Shown here piece after piece: positions 1 to 10,596 of a stretch of DNA of 64,000 nt. The notes under the pieces are model-generated. The model had not been told where the DNA came from, searched no databases, and saw nothing but the letters and a program-made list of their open reading frames with translations. Location: NCBI GenBank assembly GCA_022571365.1, contig JACZXZ010000001.1:1-64000 (forward strand), read 5' to 3'. The position numbers and the translations under genes are program-made. Within the stretch, counting starts at the first letter, position 1. Each line of letters begins with the position of its first letter. The stretch comes from Pseudomonadota bacterium. GTDB lineage: Bacteria; Pseudomonadota; Alphaproteobacteria; G022571365.

Positions 1-32
1 CCGATCACCACCACGCGCGCATGAGACTTCAT
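1..32 (-). CDS. N-terminus of a probable FAD-dependent oxidoreductase (partial, runs off the left edge)
   Basis: Minus strand from 32 reads MKSHARVVVIG..., a typical start of a Rossmann/FAD-binding protein; purine-rich RBS-like ggagggagagagg just upstream. Confidence 0.45.
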   Translation of the reverse strand, partial: MKSHARVVVI

Positions 33-536
33 GGGCCTCTCTCCCTCCTCTGGGTTTCCTGCTCTTTGCGTTTCTTGCTTCGGTCCCGGTTGGAACATTC
101 CTCGAGTCCTGGAGCGGCAGAATATCAAAAACCGCCGGTTATCTACTATCCCTCGTTGCCGGGATGAATGGCCCGCGGCGGGGGCGGCATGTTCGGGGGC
201 CGGCCGAAGGCGCGCGGCAGGCTCCTGTTGGCGTGCGGGTCTGCGTCGTCAGGCCCGTGGATGTTGCAACGGCAATGACGCTCCGACCGATGCATGCTTA
301 GTCTCAGCCGGGACCGCTGCTTGGTGCGATCCTCGGCGACGACCCCGTATCCCGCTGGCATATCGCGCCATTGCAAACCATTGAAGCGCGCGCTAGCACA
401 GGGGCATGTCAAGATGTACGGCGCCACTCTGCATGCGGCTGCGACACTTTTCGACCGCTTAATCGGCTGAAATACTCGCACCGATATAGCCCGCGTGATA
501 AGTTCGCGACATCGCCCGAGTGGACCAAAGGTGGCT

Positions 537-1679
537 ATGCGAACTCTCATTATCTCCCTCGCGTTGCTCGTCGCTGTGACAAGTCCGGCGCCCGCAGAGT
601 ATGAGAATCAGCTTGAGGAGGCCTTAGCGGAATACGAGAAGGGCTACTATTCGACCGCGTTTAACAAGTTTCTGCCGTTGGCGAAGCAGGGCGTTGCCGA
701 AGCTCAGCATCACCTCGCCCTGATGTACGACACCGAGCATCCAGTGCCCGAGGACAACCCTGGCCTGGCAAACTGGTTCCGCCTCATTCAGAACGACGAA
801 GAAGCCGAGAAGTGGTACCGCAAAGCTGCAGAGCAGGGCCATGTTGGAGCCCAATTCAAGATCGGCCATATGTACAACTCATTACGAGGCGCGCTCTTTC
901 CGATCCGCCTTTATGGCTATGAAAACAATAAGAAAAGAGCGGTTAGATGGTTCCGCCTTGCTGCCGAGCAAGGGCACCCACAGGCCCAATTTAAACTCGG
1001 CATGCTGTACTTAAACGGCTATGGTGTCCCGAAAGATTACGTCGAAGCCGTAAAGTGGTACCGCAAGGCTGCGGAGCAGGGGCTCGCCGATGCCCAGAAC
1101 AGGCTCGCCAATATGTACCACGACGGCCTGGGCTTGCCGAAAGATTATGGCCAGGCGGTCGAGTGGTATAGGAAGGCGGTGGACCAGGATCTCGCCGTAG
1201 CCCAATACAACCTTGCCGGAATGTATTGGCGAGGCCATGGGGTGCCGCAAGATGAAGCCGAAGCTAAAAAATGGTGCCGCAAGGCCGCCGCCAACAGCTT
1301 CGCTGCGGAACAGTACGAGCTCGGACTTACCTTCAAAGGCTTCGCTGCGGACGCAGACGAAACTCTCCGCGTACAGTACTACTCGGGGACCGTGGATTTC
1401 TTTCGCCTGGCCGCCGAACTGGGACACGGGGAAGCACAAATGCGGCTTGCTGGCCATTACGGCCTCGGGCAGTGGGTCCCAATGGACCATGTGCTCGCCT
1501 ACATGTGGGCCAATTTGGCCGCAGCGCGGTTGAGCGGCGAAAACGCGGAATTGGCGGCCGCTGCGCGCCATGCAGCGGCCGGTCTTATGACTGCAGCGCA
1601 AATCGCCGAGGCACAAAAGCTGTCCCGCGAGTGGCGGGTCTGCGGCAATCTGGGGGTAGTATTCGCGGTATTCCAATAA
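537..1679 (+). CDS. Sel1-like repeat (SLR/TPR-like) protein with signal peptide
   Basis: Repeated A..G...AQ..LG.MY..G.GVPKDY.EAVKWYRKAAEQG units; N-terminus MRTLIISLALLVAVTSPAPA looks like a signal peptide. ORF opens at 495; 537 ATG preferred. Confidence 0.85.
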   Translation: MRTLIISLALLVAVTSPAPAEYENQLEEALAEYEKGYYSTAFNKFLPLAKQGVAEAQHHLALMYDTEHPVPEDNPGLANWFRLIQNDEEAEKWYRKAAEQGHVGAQFKIGHMYNSLRGALFPIRLYGYENNKKRAVRWFRLAAEQGHPQAQFKLGMLYLNGYGVPKDYVEAVKWYRKAAEQGLADAQNRLANMYHDGLGLPKDYGQAVEWYRKAVDQDLAVAQYNLAGMYWRGHGVPQDEAEAKKWCRKAAANSFAAEQYELGLTFKGFAADADETLRVQYYSGTVDFFRLAAELGHGEAQMRLAGHYGLGQWVPMDHVLAYMWANLAAARLSGENAELAAAARHAAAGLMTAAQIAEAQKLSREWRVCGNLGVVFAVFQ

Positions 1680-1878
1680 CAGGCAGGCGGATCACCTCGG
1701 GATATAGACGGCCGTACGTTGGGGCTGCGGGGTTATAGGTGGTAAATTCCCTTCGCTAGGGACCAGCGAGTGCAAAGGTACAGTAAAACGCTCTCCCCTC
1801 TATGCCATGCGCGACGCTTCTCATTCGTTAAGTAAAGAGCGTTAACCAGAGACAAGATACGAACTTAACGGATCACCG

Positions 1879-2574
1879 ATGGACGAACCAAGCAACAAAA
1901 TAGAGTGGTTTCAGGAATGGCGAGAACCGAGAAATTTCTTGAGAAAAGCAATTGAATGGATCGAGTTAACTCCTGCGGACGTGCAGTTCACAAATCCTAA
2001 AATCAACAAATACTCTCGCGAAGCGTTCGGCGCGGGCCTATTTGCAACGATTCTGAACGATCATGAACCATGCAAAGTCCGTCTAGTCCCTGAGTCCGAG
2101 CGGTTTCCCGATTTTCAGCTTCGTACCCGCGATCAGACGGTCGACTTCGAGTTGACCGAAGCTTTGAAGCCGGGTCGCAAGCGCGGTGATGAGTACCGGC
2201 TTCTTCAACAGGTGCGGGCCCGAAATGCTGGGCACGAGGACAAGGAGATAGTCGGCCGGACGGAAGCACAGAGACGCGCTCGCGAGGCAATCCCAAAAGC
2301 CATTCGCGACAAGGTGCAGAAATATCGTGTTGGCACCAAGGTTAACTTGCTCGTCTATGTGAACATCATTTCGCATAATGAAGTACTTATGAGCGATATT
2401 GCTGGCGAAATGTTGCTGTCCGAGGCCGAGTTAGTAAGGCTCACAAAGCCTTGGTGCGACGAGTTTCAGTCAATCTGGCTCTTAAGAGGTTCCCGTGCTA
2501 TTCGCACTTGGCCGACGTCGCTGATACGAACCGCCCTTAGCGATCCCCTCGGTTGGAGCGATGCGGCCCATTAG
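1879..2574 (+). CDS. hypothetical protein, 231 aa
   Basis: Intact ATG ORF in a visibly AT-richer stretch; contains FPDFQLRTRDQTVDFELTEA, weakly reminiscent of nuclease-like folds but without a clear ExK. Confidence 0.6.
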   Translation: MDEPSNKIEWFQEWREPRNFLRKAIEWIELTPADVQFTNPKINKYSREAFGAGLFATILNDHEPCKVRLVPESERFPDFQLRTRDQTVDFELTEALKPGRKRGDEYRLLQQVRARNAGHEDKEIVGRTEAQRRAREAIPKAIRDKVQKYRVGTKVNLLVYVNIISHNEVLMSDIAGEMLLSEAELVRLTKPWCDEFQSIWLLRGSRAIRTWPTSLIRTALSDPLGWSDAAH

Positions 2575-2994
2575 AAGGTGATCAGCCTCCACAACGGCAT
2601 TACCGCCAAAAGCGACCGGCCTGTGTTCCAAGCCTGGGTCTCAGGCCGCCTCGGCGGAACTCGGTGGGGGGCGATCTCACCCGCGAGGCGCTCCTGGAAA
2701 CGCCGTCTGCCACGCGGTTCAGACAAGAAGTTGCAGCCGCCAGAGGCCACGAGAATGGCCTTTGGATGGCGATTGATCCAGATCAATGACACCCGGGACC
2801 CGTCGTGGGGGAGATTTGAACATTCGGTATTGTCATTTGGGAAATGTCGGGACAAATATTTTTGCCAGGCGAATTATGTATCTGTGCGCGGGGGGACTTC
2901 TGCACTAAGGTTCGGCCCTCGAAGGGGCCGGCGGGACCGCTCCAGGGCAGCTGCCGCGTGACTCGCCCGGGGACCGGAATGGCATTGTGAGGCG

Positions 2995-4695
2995 TTGATG
3001 GCTGGGAAGAGAAGGAAATTGAAGAGCGATATCGAGATCGCGCGCGCCGCGTCCCTAAAACCGATCGAGGCCGTGGCGAAGGCGTTCGGGAATCCCGATC
3101 CCGGGCGCCATCTCTACCGCTACGGTCCGTACAAGGCCAAGATCTCGTTCGAGTTCATCGACTCCCTTGCCGATCGCCCCGACGGCAAGTTGATCCTGGT
3201 GACGGCGATCACCCCGACCCCGGCCGGCGAGGGCAAGACGACCACCACGGTGGGTCTCGGCGATGCCCTCAACCGCATCGGCAAGAAGGCCATGATTTGC
3301 CTGCGCGAACCTTCGCTCGGCCCGTGCTTCGGGGTCAAGGGCGGCGCCACCGGCGGCGGCTACTCCCAGGTCGTGCCCATGGAGGACATCAACCTTCACT
3401 TCACGGGCGATATCCATGCGGTCGGGGCCGCCCACAACTTGCTCGCCGCCCTCATCGATAACCACATTTACTGGGGCAACGAGCTGGAGCTCGACCCGCG
3501 CCGCATCTTGTGGCGCCGGGTGATGGACATCAACGATCGCGCGCTCAGAAACATCGTGGTGTCCCTGGGCGGGATCGCCAACGGCTTTCCCCGTGAGGAC
3601 GGCTTCGGCATCACCGCCGCCTCGGAGGTCATGGCCATTTTCTGCCTGGCGGAGAGCGTGGCCGATCTGCGGGACCGCCTTGGCAACATCATCGTCGGCC
3701 AGAACCGACGGTGCGAGTGGGTACTGGCCCGCGATCTCAAGGCCGAGGGTCCGATGACCGCGCTCTTGAGGGACGCGCTGATGCCGAATCTGGTGCAGAG
3801 CCTGGAGAACAATCCGGCCTTCATTCACGGCGGCCCGTTCGCCAACATCGCCCATGGCTGCAACTCGGTGATCGCCACGCGCACGGCGCTCAAGCTGGCT
3901 GACTACGTGATTACCGAGGCCGGCTTCGGCGCCGATTTGGGCGCCGAGAAGTTCTTCGACATCAAGTGCCGCAAGGCGGGGTTTAAGCCCGGGGCCGGGG
4001 TGCTGGTGGTCACGGTGCGGGCGCTCAAGATGCACGGCGGCGTGGCCCGCGGCGAGCTTGGGCGCGAGAATCTGGACGCGGTTCGCAAGGGCCGCGAGAA
4101 CCTGGTGCAGCAGGTCAAGAATCTGCGCGCCTTCGGAGTTCCGGTGGTGGTCGCGGTCAACCGGTTCGACGCCGACACGGAAGCGGAGCTGGCGCTGATT
4201 AAAGAGGTGTGCGCCGAGATCGAGGTCGAGGCGGTCGTCTGCACCCACTGGGCCGACGGCAGCGCCGGGGCCGAGGCCCTGGCCCGGACGGTCGTGGCTT
4301 TGGTCGAGAACGCGCCTTCGGAGTTCCGTTTTCTCTATCCCGACGACATGGCGCTGTGGGACAAGGCGCGCACCATCGCCCGGACCATGTACGGTGCCCG
4401 GGACATCATCGCCGACCTGAAGACGCGTGACCAGTTTGCCGAGTTCGAGAAAGCGGGCTACGGCCATTACCCGATCTGCATGGCCAAGACCCAATACAGC
4501 CTGTCGACCGACCCCACTCTCAAGGGCGCGCCCTCGGATCACGTGGTGCCGATTCGCGAGCTCCGGCTCGCTGGCGGAGCGGAGTTCCTGGTGGCGATCT
4601 GCGGGGAGGTCATGACCATGCCGGGCCTGCCGCGGGTGCCGGCGGCCAACAGCATTTCCGTGAACGACGCCGGCTTCATCGAGGGCCTGTTCTGA
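2995..4695 (+). CDS. fhs: formate--tetrahydrofolate ligase
   Basis: [74 protein letters not shown]; full-length FTHFS. TTG 2995 or ATG 2998 start. Confidence 0.98.
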   Translation: MMAGKRRKLKSDIEIARAASLKPIEAVAKAFGNPDPGRHLYRYGPYKAKISFEFIDSLADRPDGKLILVTAITPTPAGEGKTTTTVGLGDALNRIGKKAMICLREPSLGPCFGVKGGATGGGYSQVVPMEDINLHFTGDIHAVGAAHNLLAALIDNHIYWGNELELDPRRILWRRVMDINDRALRNIVVSLGGIANGFPREDGFGITAASEVMAIFCLAESVADLRDRLGNIIVGQNRRCEWVLARDLKAEGPMTALLRDALMPNLVQSLENNPAFIHGGPFANIAHGCNSVIATRTALKLADYVITEAGFGADLGAEKFFDIKCRKAGFKPGAGVLVVTVRALKMHGGVARGELGRENLDAVRKGRENLVQQVKNLRAFGVPVVVAVNRFDADTEAELALIKEVCAEIEVEAVVCTHWADGSAGAEALARTVVALVENAPSEFRFLYPDDMALWDKARTIARTMYGARDIIADLKTRDQFAEFEKAGYGHYPICMAKTQYSLSTDPTLKGAPSDHVVPIRELRLAGGAEFLVAICGEVMTMPGLPRVPAANSISVNDAGFIEGLF

Positions 4696-4740
4696 AGGCG
4701 GCCCGGGCGGCGCGCGGCGTCCCCGGTGAAGCGGCCCGGC

Positions 4741-5700
4741 CTATGACGCGGGGTTGGCCGCGCCGCGGGCCAGCAGCCAGCTGCGGGTGATACCGACGAT
4801 CTCGGCCATGAGCGCGGGGTCGCGCGGGTCTATGTGTTCGCCGGGCAGGATCACGATGGTCTTGGGCTCCGGCGTCAAGCTCTGGAGGGCCCGGACCGAG
4901 ACGGCCGGAATCATCTCGTCGTCGAGGCTGTTGATGAGCAGGAACTCGCCCTTGAGATATGGCAGGTGTGTCGCGGGCTCGAGCTGGCGGAGCAGGGTCG
5001 CGGCCAGCCAGGCGATGGCGGGCCGGAGCCAGGCCGGCTTGAGGCGGATATTGGCCTCGATGATCGGTTTAAGGCGGGCCCCGCCGAAGGCCATGATGCT
5101 CGGGCCGAGCCGAAGGCCGTTGGCCGCGGCCATGTGGTGGGCCGCCGGCACGACCACGGCGCCCAGGGAGTACCCCAGCATGTTGATGCGCTCGGGGTCG
5201 GCCCAGGGCTGCGCGCGCGCCCACCGGATGATGGCGACCAGCTGTTCGGGAACGGCGAGCGCCGAGCGGCGCGCGGCCGCGACCCGGGCGAATGGCGAAC
5301 CCTTTCCCCGAATCACCTCGCGCAGGGGATATTCATAGGCGATCACCGCGTTGGGGCCGGCCCTGGGGACGTGTTTGAGGCTGTTTCGCCCGCTCCTGAA
5401 ACCGCCCAGCAGGATCATCACCGGCAGGTCGCGCGCAAGCTGCCCGGAAGGCAGGCTGACCGTGATGCGGATCGGCTCGTGCCCGTCGGCGGTCAATGTT
5501 ATGTCGTGGTAGGCGCGGACCTCGCCGCCGCGCTCCACCGTGTAAGTCTCGTCCTGGGCGATGTCGAAGGACGGCACCTCGCTCCGGATAAGCGCCAGCG
5601 GGTCTCGCGCATGCTCCCAGGCGATCCAGCCGCCGACGAGGACGAACGGCGCGAGGACCAGGACCAGCGTCCCCAGAAGCAACTTTTTGAGCAGTCTCAT
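4741..5700 (-). CDS. alpha/beta hydrolase, membrane-anchored or secreted
   Basis: N-terminal hydrophobic segment, GYSLGAVVVPAAH nucleophile-elbow-like motif, HIDPRDP C-terminal His region. Confidence 0.75.
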   Translation of the reverse strand: MRLLKKLLLGTLVLVLAPFVLVGGWIAWEHARDPLALIRSEVPSFDIAQDETYTVERGGEVRAYHDITLTADGHEPIRITVSLPSGQLARDLPVMILLGGFRSGRNSLKHVPRAGPNAVIAYEYPLREVIRGKGSPFARVAAARRSALAVPEQLVAIIRWARAQPWADPERINMLGYSLGAVVVPAAHHMAAANGLRLGPSIMAFGGARLKPIIEANIRLKPAWLRPAIAWLAATLLRQLEPATHLPYLKGEFLLINSLDDEMIPAVSVRALQSLTPEPKTIVILPGEHIDPRDPALMAEIVGITRSWLLARGAANPAS

Positions 5701-5775
5701 GCCCCTATCCGAGAGCTAAGGGCCGCATGGGGCGGCCCCGGAGGCTTTTGATTGACGGGGAGCTGGGGGAAGCCG

Positions 5776-5851
5776 TGGTGCCCGCAGAGGGACTCGAACC
5801 CCCAACCCCGTGATTACAAATCACGTGCTCTACCAGTTGAGCTATGCGGGC
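5776..5851 (-). tRNA. tRNA-Thr (anticodon TGT)
   Basis: Minus strand GCCCGCATAGCTCAACTGGTAGAGCACGTGATTTGTAATCACGGGGTTGGGGGTTCGAGTCCCTCTGCGGGCACCA; all arms pair; encoded CCA. Confidence 0.97.
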
Positions 5852-5943
5852 ACACCGGGGCTCGACGATAGGCTGGATAGGCGCGCCGGGCAAGAAATAG
5901 GTTGCGGGACGGGCGCCGAGCATTAAAGTTGCAACACTAGGAA

Positions 5944-6915
5944 TTACTGTCTCTCGGCAACTATATCCGCTTCCAAGTTGTCAATTCCCAGCGTGTATTC
6001 AAGAGAGACATAGTGGAACCGACCCGCCGTAAAGTCCTCGTGCACAGAAAAGCCTATTGAGTAGACCTCTCCGGAAACGAAGGGCAGATAACCCTTGCCA
6101 GACTGGCTGAGCTTGCGGCTAAGCACCACGACCCACTCGCCGTCCCGAAACTCCGATTCTGCACTGATCGCACTGATTGCCGGGGCCTCGTTCTCGTGGC
6201 GCTTGTCCAGGACGTAGCCGTCGACTGCCGCGGCGGGCTCGCCTGGGTTCAACTTCGCCCGCCATAACTCAAGGAAACGGCCCTCGCTCAATAGCTGCTC
6301 GAGTTCGCCGTCCGACTTGTAGTTCTCGCCGCCGCCGCTGCGCGTGATCTCGGTCCGGGAGGCGAACAGGTACTTGGTAAGGTCTTGGTCCTCCTTCGCA
6401 TCAGGCATACCGATCATGTCGTTGTGGCAAGCGCCCCAGCAGCCGGCGCTCTCGGCTGATTTCACTGTGCCGTCAGTGAACATCAGCGCCACCTTAGACT
6501 GGTAATCGGGATCCATCTTGCGATCGGGCGATCGCGGTAGCCCAGCCCATGCCAGCCGCACATAGAGGCGGTCGTCGTCAACGACAGCCTTGACATTGAG
6601 ACGAAGAAACCCACGACGCCCCTCGATCGGCGTGGGTTCCAGCTTCTTGCCAGAGGCAATAAGCTTGCCAATGTCCTTCTCTTCGCCGCCATGGCAGTCC
6701 TTGCATGACTTCTCTCTTCTGACACTGGGGGCGGCGCTATGGTCACTTTCGGTCAACACCCACTCCCAAGACGCCTGGCCCGGGGAGAAGAGGATGATGT
6801 CCTCGCCATATACCGCTTCCCAGTCCAGCGCCAATGCGGGAATCGCGCCGGACAGGACCACGGCGCACACCAGCGCCGCTAGAGCCGGTGCAACGGGCTT
6901 ATGCAGTCTAGTCAT
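5944..6915 (-). CDS. secreted haem protein with cytochrome c552/DMSO reductase-like (ethylbenzene-dehydrogenase gamma-like) domain
   Basis: Signal peptide; CKDCH (CXXCH) and CWGACH (CXXXCH) motifs; GRRGFLRLNVKAVVDDDRLYVRLAWAG and C-terminal beta domain. Confidence 0.75.
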   Translation of the reverse strand: MTRLHKPVAPALAALVCAVVLSGAIPALALDWEAVYGEDIILFSPGQASWEWVLTESDHSAAPSVRREKSCKDCHGGEEKDIGKLIASGKKLEPTPIEGRRGFLRLNVKAVVDDDRLYVRLAWAGLPRSPDRKMDPDYQSKVALMFTDGTVKSAESAGCWGACHNDMIGMPDAKEDQDLTKYLFASRTEITRSGGGENYKSDGELEQLLSEGRFLELWRAKLNPGEPAAAVDGYVLDKRHENEAPAISAISAESEFRDGEWVVVLSRKLSQSGKGYLPFVSGEVYSIGFSVHEDFTAGRFHYVSLEYTLGIDNLEADIVAERQ

Positions 6916-7000
6916 GCTAATTCCTCCGCGAGCTAGTGCGGCCTACGCTGTGGCCGCTGGCTCAAACAAGGGCGGCAAGGACTCTGCCCCATTTTCTTCA

Positions 7001-7615
7001 CTAAAATTCCGGCGGGACAAACTCGATCTCCTCCTTTTCCTCCACCTCCTCGTGAACCGGCTTGTGATAGATCCCCTTGTGGCATTCGATGCAGGTTTTG
7101 CCTTCCATCATGGCCTCCTCGTGCTGGCCTTTTGCCCTTGGCTGCTGCAAAGGCAGGGCCATGGCCGCCATGGCGTGGCAGTTGCGGCACTCCGCTGAGT
7201 CGCTCGCCATCATGGACTCCCACACCCTCGTCGCGAGCTCGAGGCGCTTCGCTTCGAGCTTCTCCGGCGTATCTATGGTGCCGATCAAGTGGGCGAAGAT
7301 ATCTTTCGTCCCCGCATAGGCCTTTTTAATTACGACCTGAATCCAGCTTCCCTTGGGGATATGACAGTCGGAGCAGTCCGCCCGCACCCCCGACCGGTTG
7401 TTGTAATGGCTTGTCTCCTTGTACTCTTCATAAAAAGTTACCATTTCATGGCACGAAGTGGTGCAGAACTCCATGGTGTTGGTGCGTTCGATGAACGTAG
7501 CGAAGCCGGCTGAAAAGATGATGCCGGCTAAGCCTGCACCTGCAAGAAAGACGAACATCGAGTAGCGGCCGGCAGGACGGCGGAGAAAATCGGAGAGTTT
7601 TTTTCCGATCCGCAC
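7001..7615 (-). CDS. NapC/NirT family tetraheme c-type cytochrome
   Basis: One N-terminal TM helix, NTMEFCTTSCHEM, CSDCHIPK, CRNCH, CIECHKGIYHK; typical quinol dehydrogenase architecture. Confidence 0.92.
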   Translation of the reverse strand: MRIGKKLSDFLRRPAGRYSMFVFLAGAGLAGIIFSAGFATFIERTNTMEFCTTSCHEMVTFYEEYKETSHYNNRSGVRADCSDCHIPKGSWIQVVIKKAYAGTKDIFAHLIGTIDTPEKLEAKRLELATRVWESMMASDSAECRNCHAMAAMALPLQQPRAKGQHEEAMMEGKTCIECHKGIYHKPVHEEVEEKEEIEFVPPEF

Positions 7616-7797
7616 TTTTCCACTCTTTTCACATAGTTCCTGTTACGTGTTCTTCTTGGCGTCTCATGGATGCCTCGTTGCGATAAGCGTGACGTTGTGG
7701 ACGGAGAGAAGGTTCCACCTTTAGGCAATCGAGATCAGGGCGCCTGCAGGAAGGCTCGGTGGTGATCCCGATCGCGCGCGCATGACGCGCGCATGAC

Positions 7798-7828
7798 AAG
7801 GGGCGGCGGGGAAATCCCGCCGCCCCTT
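7798..7828 (-). terminator. strong hairpin downstream of the IorB-like gene
   Basis: Perfect 13-bp stem AAGGGGCGGCGGG/CCCGCCGCCCCTT with 5-nt loop immediately after the minus-strand stop at 7841; no clear T-tract. Confidence 0.55.
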
Positions 7829-7840
7829 GCGCGTCGCAAC

Positions 7841-10144
7841 TCAGATCGACAAGTCGTGGTTCTGAAGCGGGAGGCTGCGAAGCCGCTTGCCCGTCGCGGC
7901 AAAGACGGCGTTGTAGAGGGCCGGCGCAAACGGCGGTACACCCGGCTCCCCGACACCCCCCGGAGGCGCATCAAGATTCTGCAGAATATGCACGTGGATA
8001 TCCCGCGGGCAATCGCTCATCCGCACCACGTGGTAGTCGTTGAAGTTGTGCTGCTGGATGCGTCCCGCCTTCGCGGTGATCTCGCCGTAGCAGGCAGCAC
8101 TCATGCCGTAGATGGTGGCTCCTTCCATCTGGGAACGGACTCGGTCGGTGTTCACGGCCAGTCCGCAATCCACCGCCATATAGACGTTTGGAATGGAGAT
8201 CGTACCGTCGTCGGCCACGGCGACCTCGACGACCGTCGCCACATAGGTCAGGAAGCTGCGATGGGCCATGATGCCCAGGCCGTGGCGCGAAGGCAGCGAG
8301 CGTCCCCATTTGGACATTTTCGCAGCCTCCTTCACCACCTTGATCAGCCGTCCGGTATCGATGGGGTACTTATCGATGCCAAACATGTAGTTGAAGTACT
8401 CCTCGGGGTTGCCGGACAAGTCGATGATGCGTGCCGGGCCGATCAAGTCGAGCAAATTATCGACCGGATCACGGCCACGGGCATAGGCGATCTCATCCGC
8501 GAACGAACCGATGGCAAAGGCGTGGAAGATGTTATGCACCGAGCGCAGCCAGCCGACCCGCACATGCACGGGAGCTTCGCAACCCTCGATAGAGATATTG
8601 GGAATGTCGTATGGCAGATCGCTCAAGCCGAAGTCAATCTCCCACGCTCCGGGCCTATTCTCTGCTGCATCCCAGAGCCAATTGATGGTTGGAAAGGCTG
8701 AGCGATGCTCCCACGCGGTCACCTTGCCGTTCGCGTCGAGCGCGGCCTTGACGTGCTGGGCGCAATCCGAGTGGTAAAACCCATTGCGGACGTCGTCTTC
8801 CCGCGTCCAGGTGACCTTGACCGGGGCTCCGACCTCCTTCGAACAGACCGCCGCTTCGGCGGCGAAGTCCGGTTTCGACTTCCGGCCGAAAGCGCCGCCG
8901 AGCAAGGGCATGCGCGATTCCACGTTGGCACTGTCGAGTCCGATGGCTTCCGCCACGACATCCCGCGCCGACTGGGGATCCTGAGTAGAGGACCAGACCA
9001 GGCATTTGTCGCCCTGGACGTGAGCGACCGCCCCTGGGGGCTCCATCGGCACGTGGACCAAAAGCGGTGAATAATACTCCGCCTCGAGGATCCTGTGGGC
9101 CGAGCCGAAGGCCGCATTCACGTCGCCTTCTTCGCGCCACACGTCGCCCTTGTTGCGCGCCGACTCCTCCAGCGACTTTCGATAGGCTCTCGATTCGTAG
9201 CCGGCGTTCTCACCATAGTCCCACGTAATCTTGAGCTTCTTTCGGCCCTCCATCGCGGCCCAGGTGTTGCTGGCGACCACGGCGATGCCGCCCAAGGCGT
9301 TGTACACCACCGGTAGGCTGAAGGGCGGAATCTCCACCACGGCCTCCACACCGGGCACCTTGAGCGCCTCGGAGGCGTCGTAGGATTTCACCTTTCCCAA
9401 GGTCACGGGACAACGCTCGACCGAGGCGTATTTCATGCCCGGCATGGTAATGTCGATGGTGTATGTGGCGCTCCCCTGATTGATATCCTTAAGGTCGACG
9501 ATCGGGGTGTCCTTGCCGACGTACCGGAAGTCCTTGGAATCCTTCAGGCGAAGTGTGTCAGCCGCTGGCACTTCGAGCGTGGCGGCGGTCGCGGCCAAAT
9601 CGCCGAAGTCGAGGGATTTGCCCGTCGGCTGGTGCACGACCTTGTGGTTCTGGGCCTTGCACTCGCTCTGGGCCACGCCCCACTGCTGCGCGGCCGCCTG
9701 CTCCAGCATCTGCCGCCCCGCAGCGCCTAATTCCCGCATTTGATCGTAGAATTCGACGATGCTGTGGGAGCCATCGGTATACTGGTCGCCGTACTTCGCA
9801 TCCCCTTCGGCCTGTACGATCACGCAGCGCGAGAGATCCGCCTCGAGCTCGTCGGCCAGGACGATCGGCAGGCCAGTGCGGATGCCCTGGCCCATCTCGG
9901 AGCGATGGCACATGATGGTTGTCGTTCCGTCCTTGGCGATGGAAAGGAACACACTCGGTTCAAACACCCCGCCCGCGGCGGCCGCGGGATTCTTCTGGAT
10001 CGGGAAGAGCGTGAGTCCCAGTACGAATCCGCCCGTTCCGGCAGCGCCCATCAGGAAATGCCGCCGGCTCATGTTCGATAATCTGATCCTTCCGGCAACG
10101 CCCTTCCGGAGATTCCGGCGCCTCATGTTCATTATGGTGTTCAT
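7841..10144 (-). CDS. isoquinoline 1-oxidoreductase beta subunit-like / aldehyde oxidase-xanthine dehydrogenase family molybdenum-binding protein
   Basis: TAT-like [28 protein letters not shown] ([20 protein letters not shown]), [32 protein letters not shown] opens at 10201; ATG at 10144 overlaps the upstream stop (ATGA). Confidence 0.92.
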   Translation of the reverse strand: MNTIMNMRRRNLRKGVAGRIRLSNMSRRHFLMGAAGTGGFVLGLTLFPIQKNPAAAAGGVFEPSVFLSIAKDGTTTIMCHRSEMGQGIRTGLPIVLADELEADLSRCVIVQAEGDAKYGDQYTDGSHSIVEFYDQMRELGAAGRQMLEQAAAQQWGVAQSECKAQNHKVVHQPTGKSLDFGDLAATAATLEVPAADTLRLKDSKDFRYVGKDTPIVDLKDINQGSATYTIDITMPGMKYASVERCPVTLGKVKSYDASEALKVPGVEAVVEIPPFSLPVVYNALGGIAVVASNTWAAMEGRKKLKITWDYGENAGYESRAYRKSLEESARNKGDVWREEGDVNAAFGSAHRILEAEYYSPLLVHVPMEPPGAVAHVQGDKCLVWSSTQDPQSARDVVAEAIGLDSANVESRMPLLGGAFGRKSKPDFAAEAAVCSKEVGAPVKVTWTREDDVRNGFYHSDCAQHVKAALDANGKVTAWEHRSAFPTINWLWDAAENRPGAWEIDFGLSDLPYDIPNISIEGCEAPVHVRVGWLRSVHNIFHAFAIGSFADEIAYARGRDPVDNLLDLIGPARIIDLSGNPEEYFNYMFGIDKYPIDTGRLIKVVKEAAKMSKWGRSLPSRHGLGIMAHRSFLTYVATVVEVAVADDGTISIPNVYMAVDCGLAVNTDRVRSQMEGATIYGMSAACYGEITAKAGRIQQHNFNDYHVVRMSDCPRDIHVHILQNLDAPPGGVGEPGVPPFAPALYNAVFAATGKRLRSLPLQNHDLSI

Positions 10145-10596
10145 GACATCTCCTCCGCTGCCGTCTTGATTGCGCTGCGAATCCGCGTGTAGGTGCCGCA
10201 CCGGCAGATGATGTCATCCATCGAGGCGTCGATATCTTCGTCGGTCGGTTTCGGATTCTCACTCAAGAGATACGCGGCCTGCATGATCTGGCCGGGCTGA
10301 CAGTACCCGCACTGCGGGACGACGTGCTTGGCCCAGGCCTTCTGGAGTGGATGGTCGCCGTTCGCGCTCAGACCTTCGATGGTCGTGACCGCGCCTCGGA
10401 CATCACCAACCGGCAGGAGGCACGAATCCTTGGCCACGCCGTCGATGTGGACCCTGCAGTTGCCGCACTTGCCAATCCCGCAGCCGTATTTCGTGCCGGT
10501 CAGGCCGATGATATCCCGAATGACCCAGAGCAAGGGCATTTCGGAAGGTACATCGACGCTATAAGATGTGCCGTTGACTGTGAGAGAAATTGCCAT
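10141..10596 (-). CDS. isoquinoline 1-oxidoreductase alpha subunit-like (2Fe-2S)2 protein
   Basis: [30 protein letters not shown] and [16 protein letters not shown]...[13 protein letters not shown] two [2Fe-2S] motifs. Confidence 0.95.
   Translation of the reverse strand: MAISLTVNGTSYSVDVPSEMPLLWVIRDIIGLTGTKYGCGIGKCGNCRVHIDGVAKDSCLLPVGDVRGAVTTIEGLSANGDHPLQKAWAKHVVPQCGYCQPGQIMQAAYLLSENPKPTDEDIDASMDDIICRCGTYTRIRSAIKTAAEEMS

Noticed and set aside
146-550. 134-aa minus-strand ORF at the left end
   Set aside because: No recognisable motif; overlaps several equally poor ORFs in intergenic sequence.
2571-2961. Overlapping small ORFs on both strands upstream of fhs, and a possible THF riboswitch there
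   Set aside because: No motif in the ORFs and no riboswitch consensus I could fold by eye.
5705-5923. 72-aa ORF with RIAQLVEH...GGSSPSAGT
   Set aside because: It is the antisense translation of tRNA-Thr, a well-known spurious ORF type.
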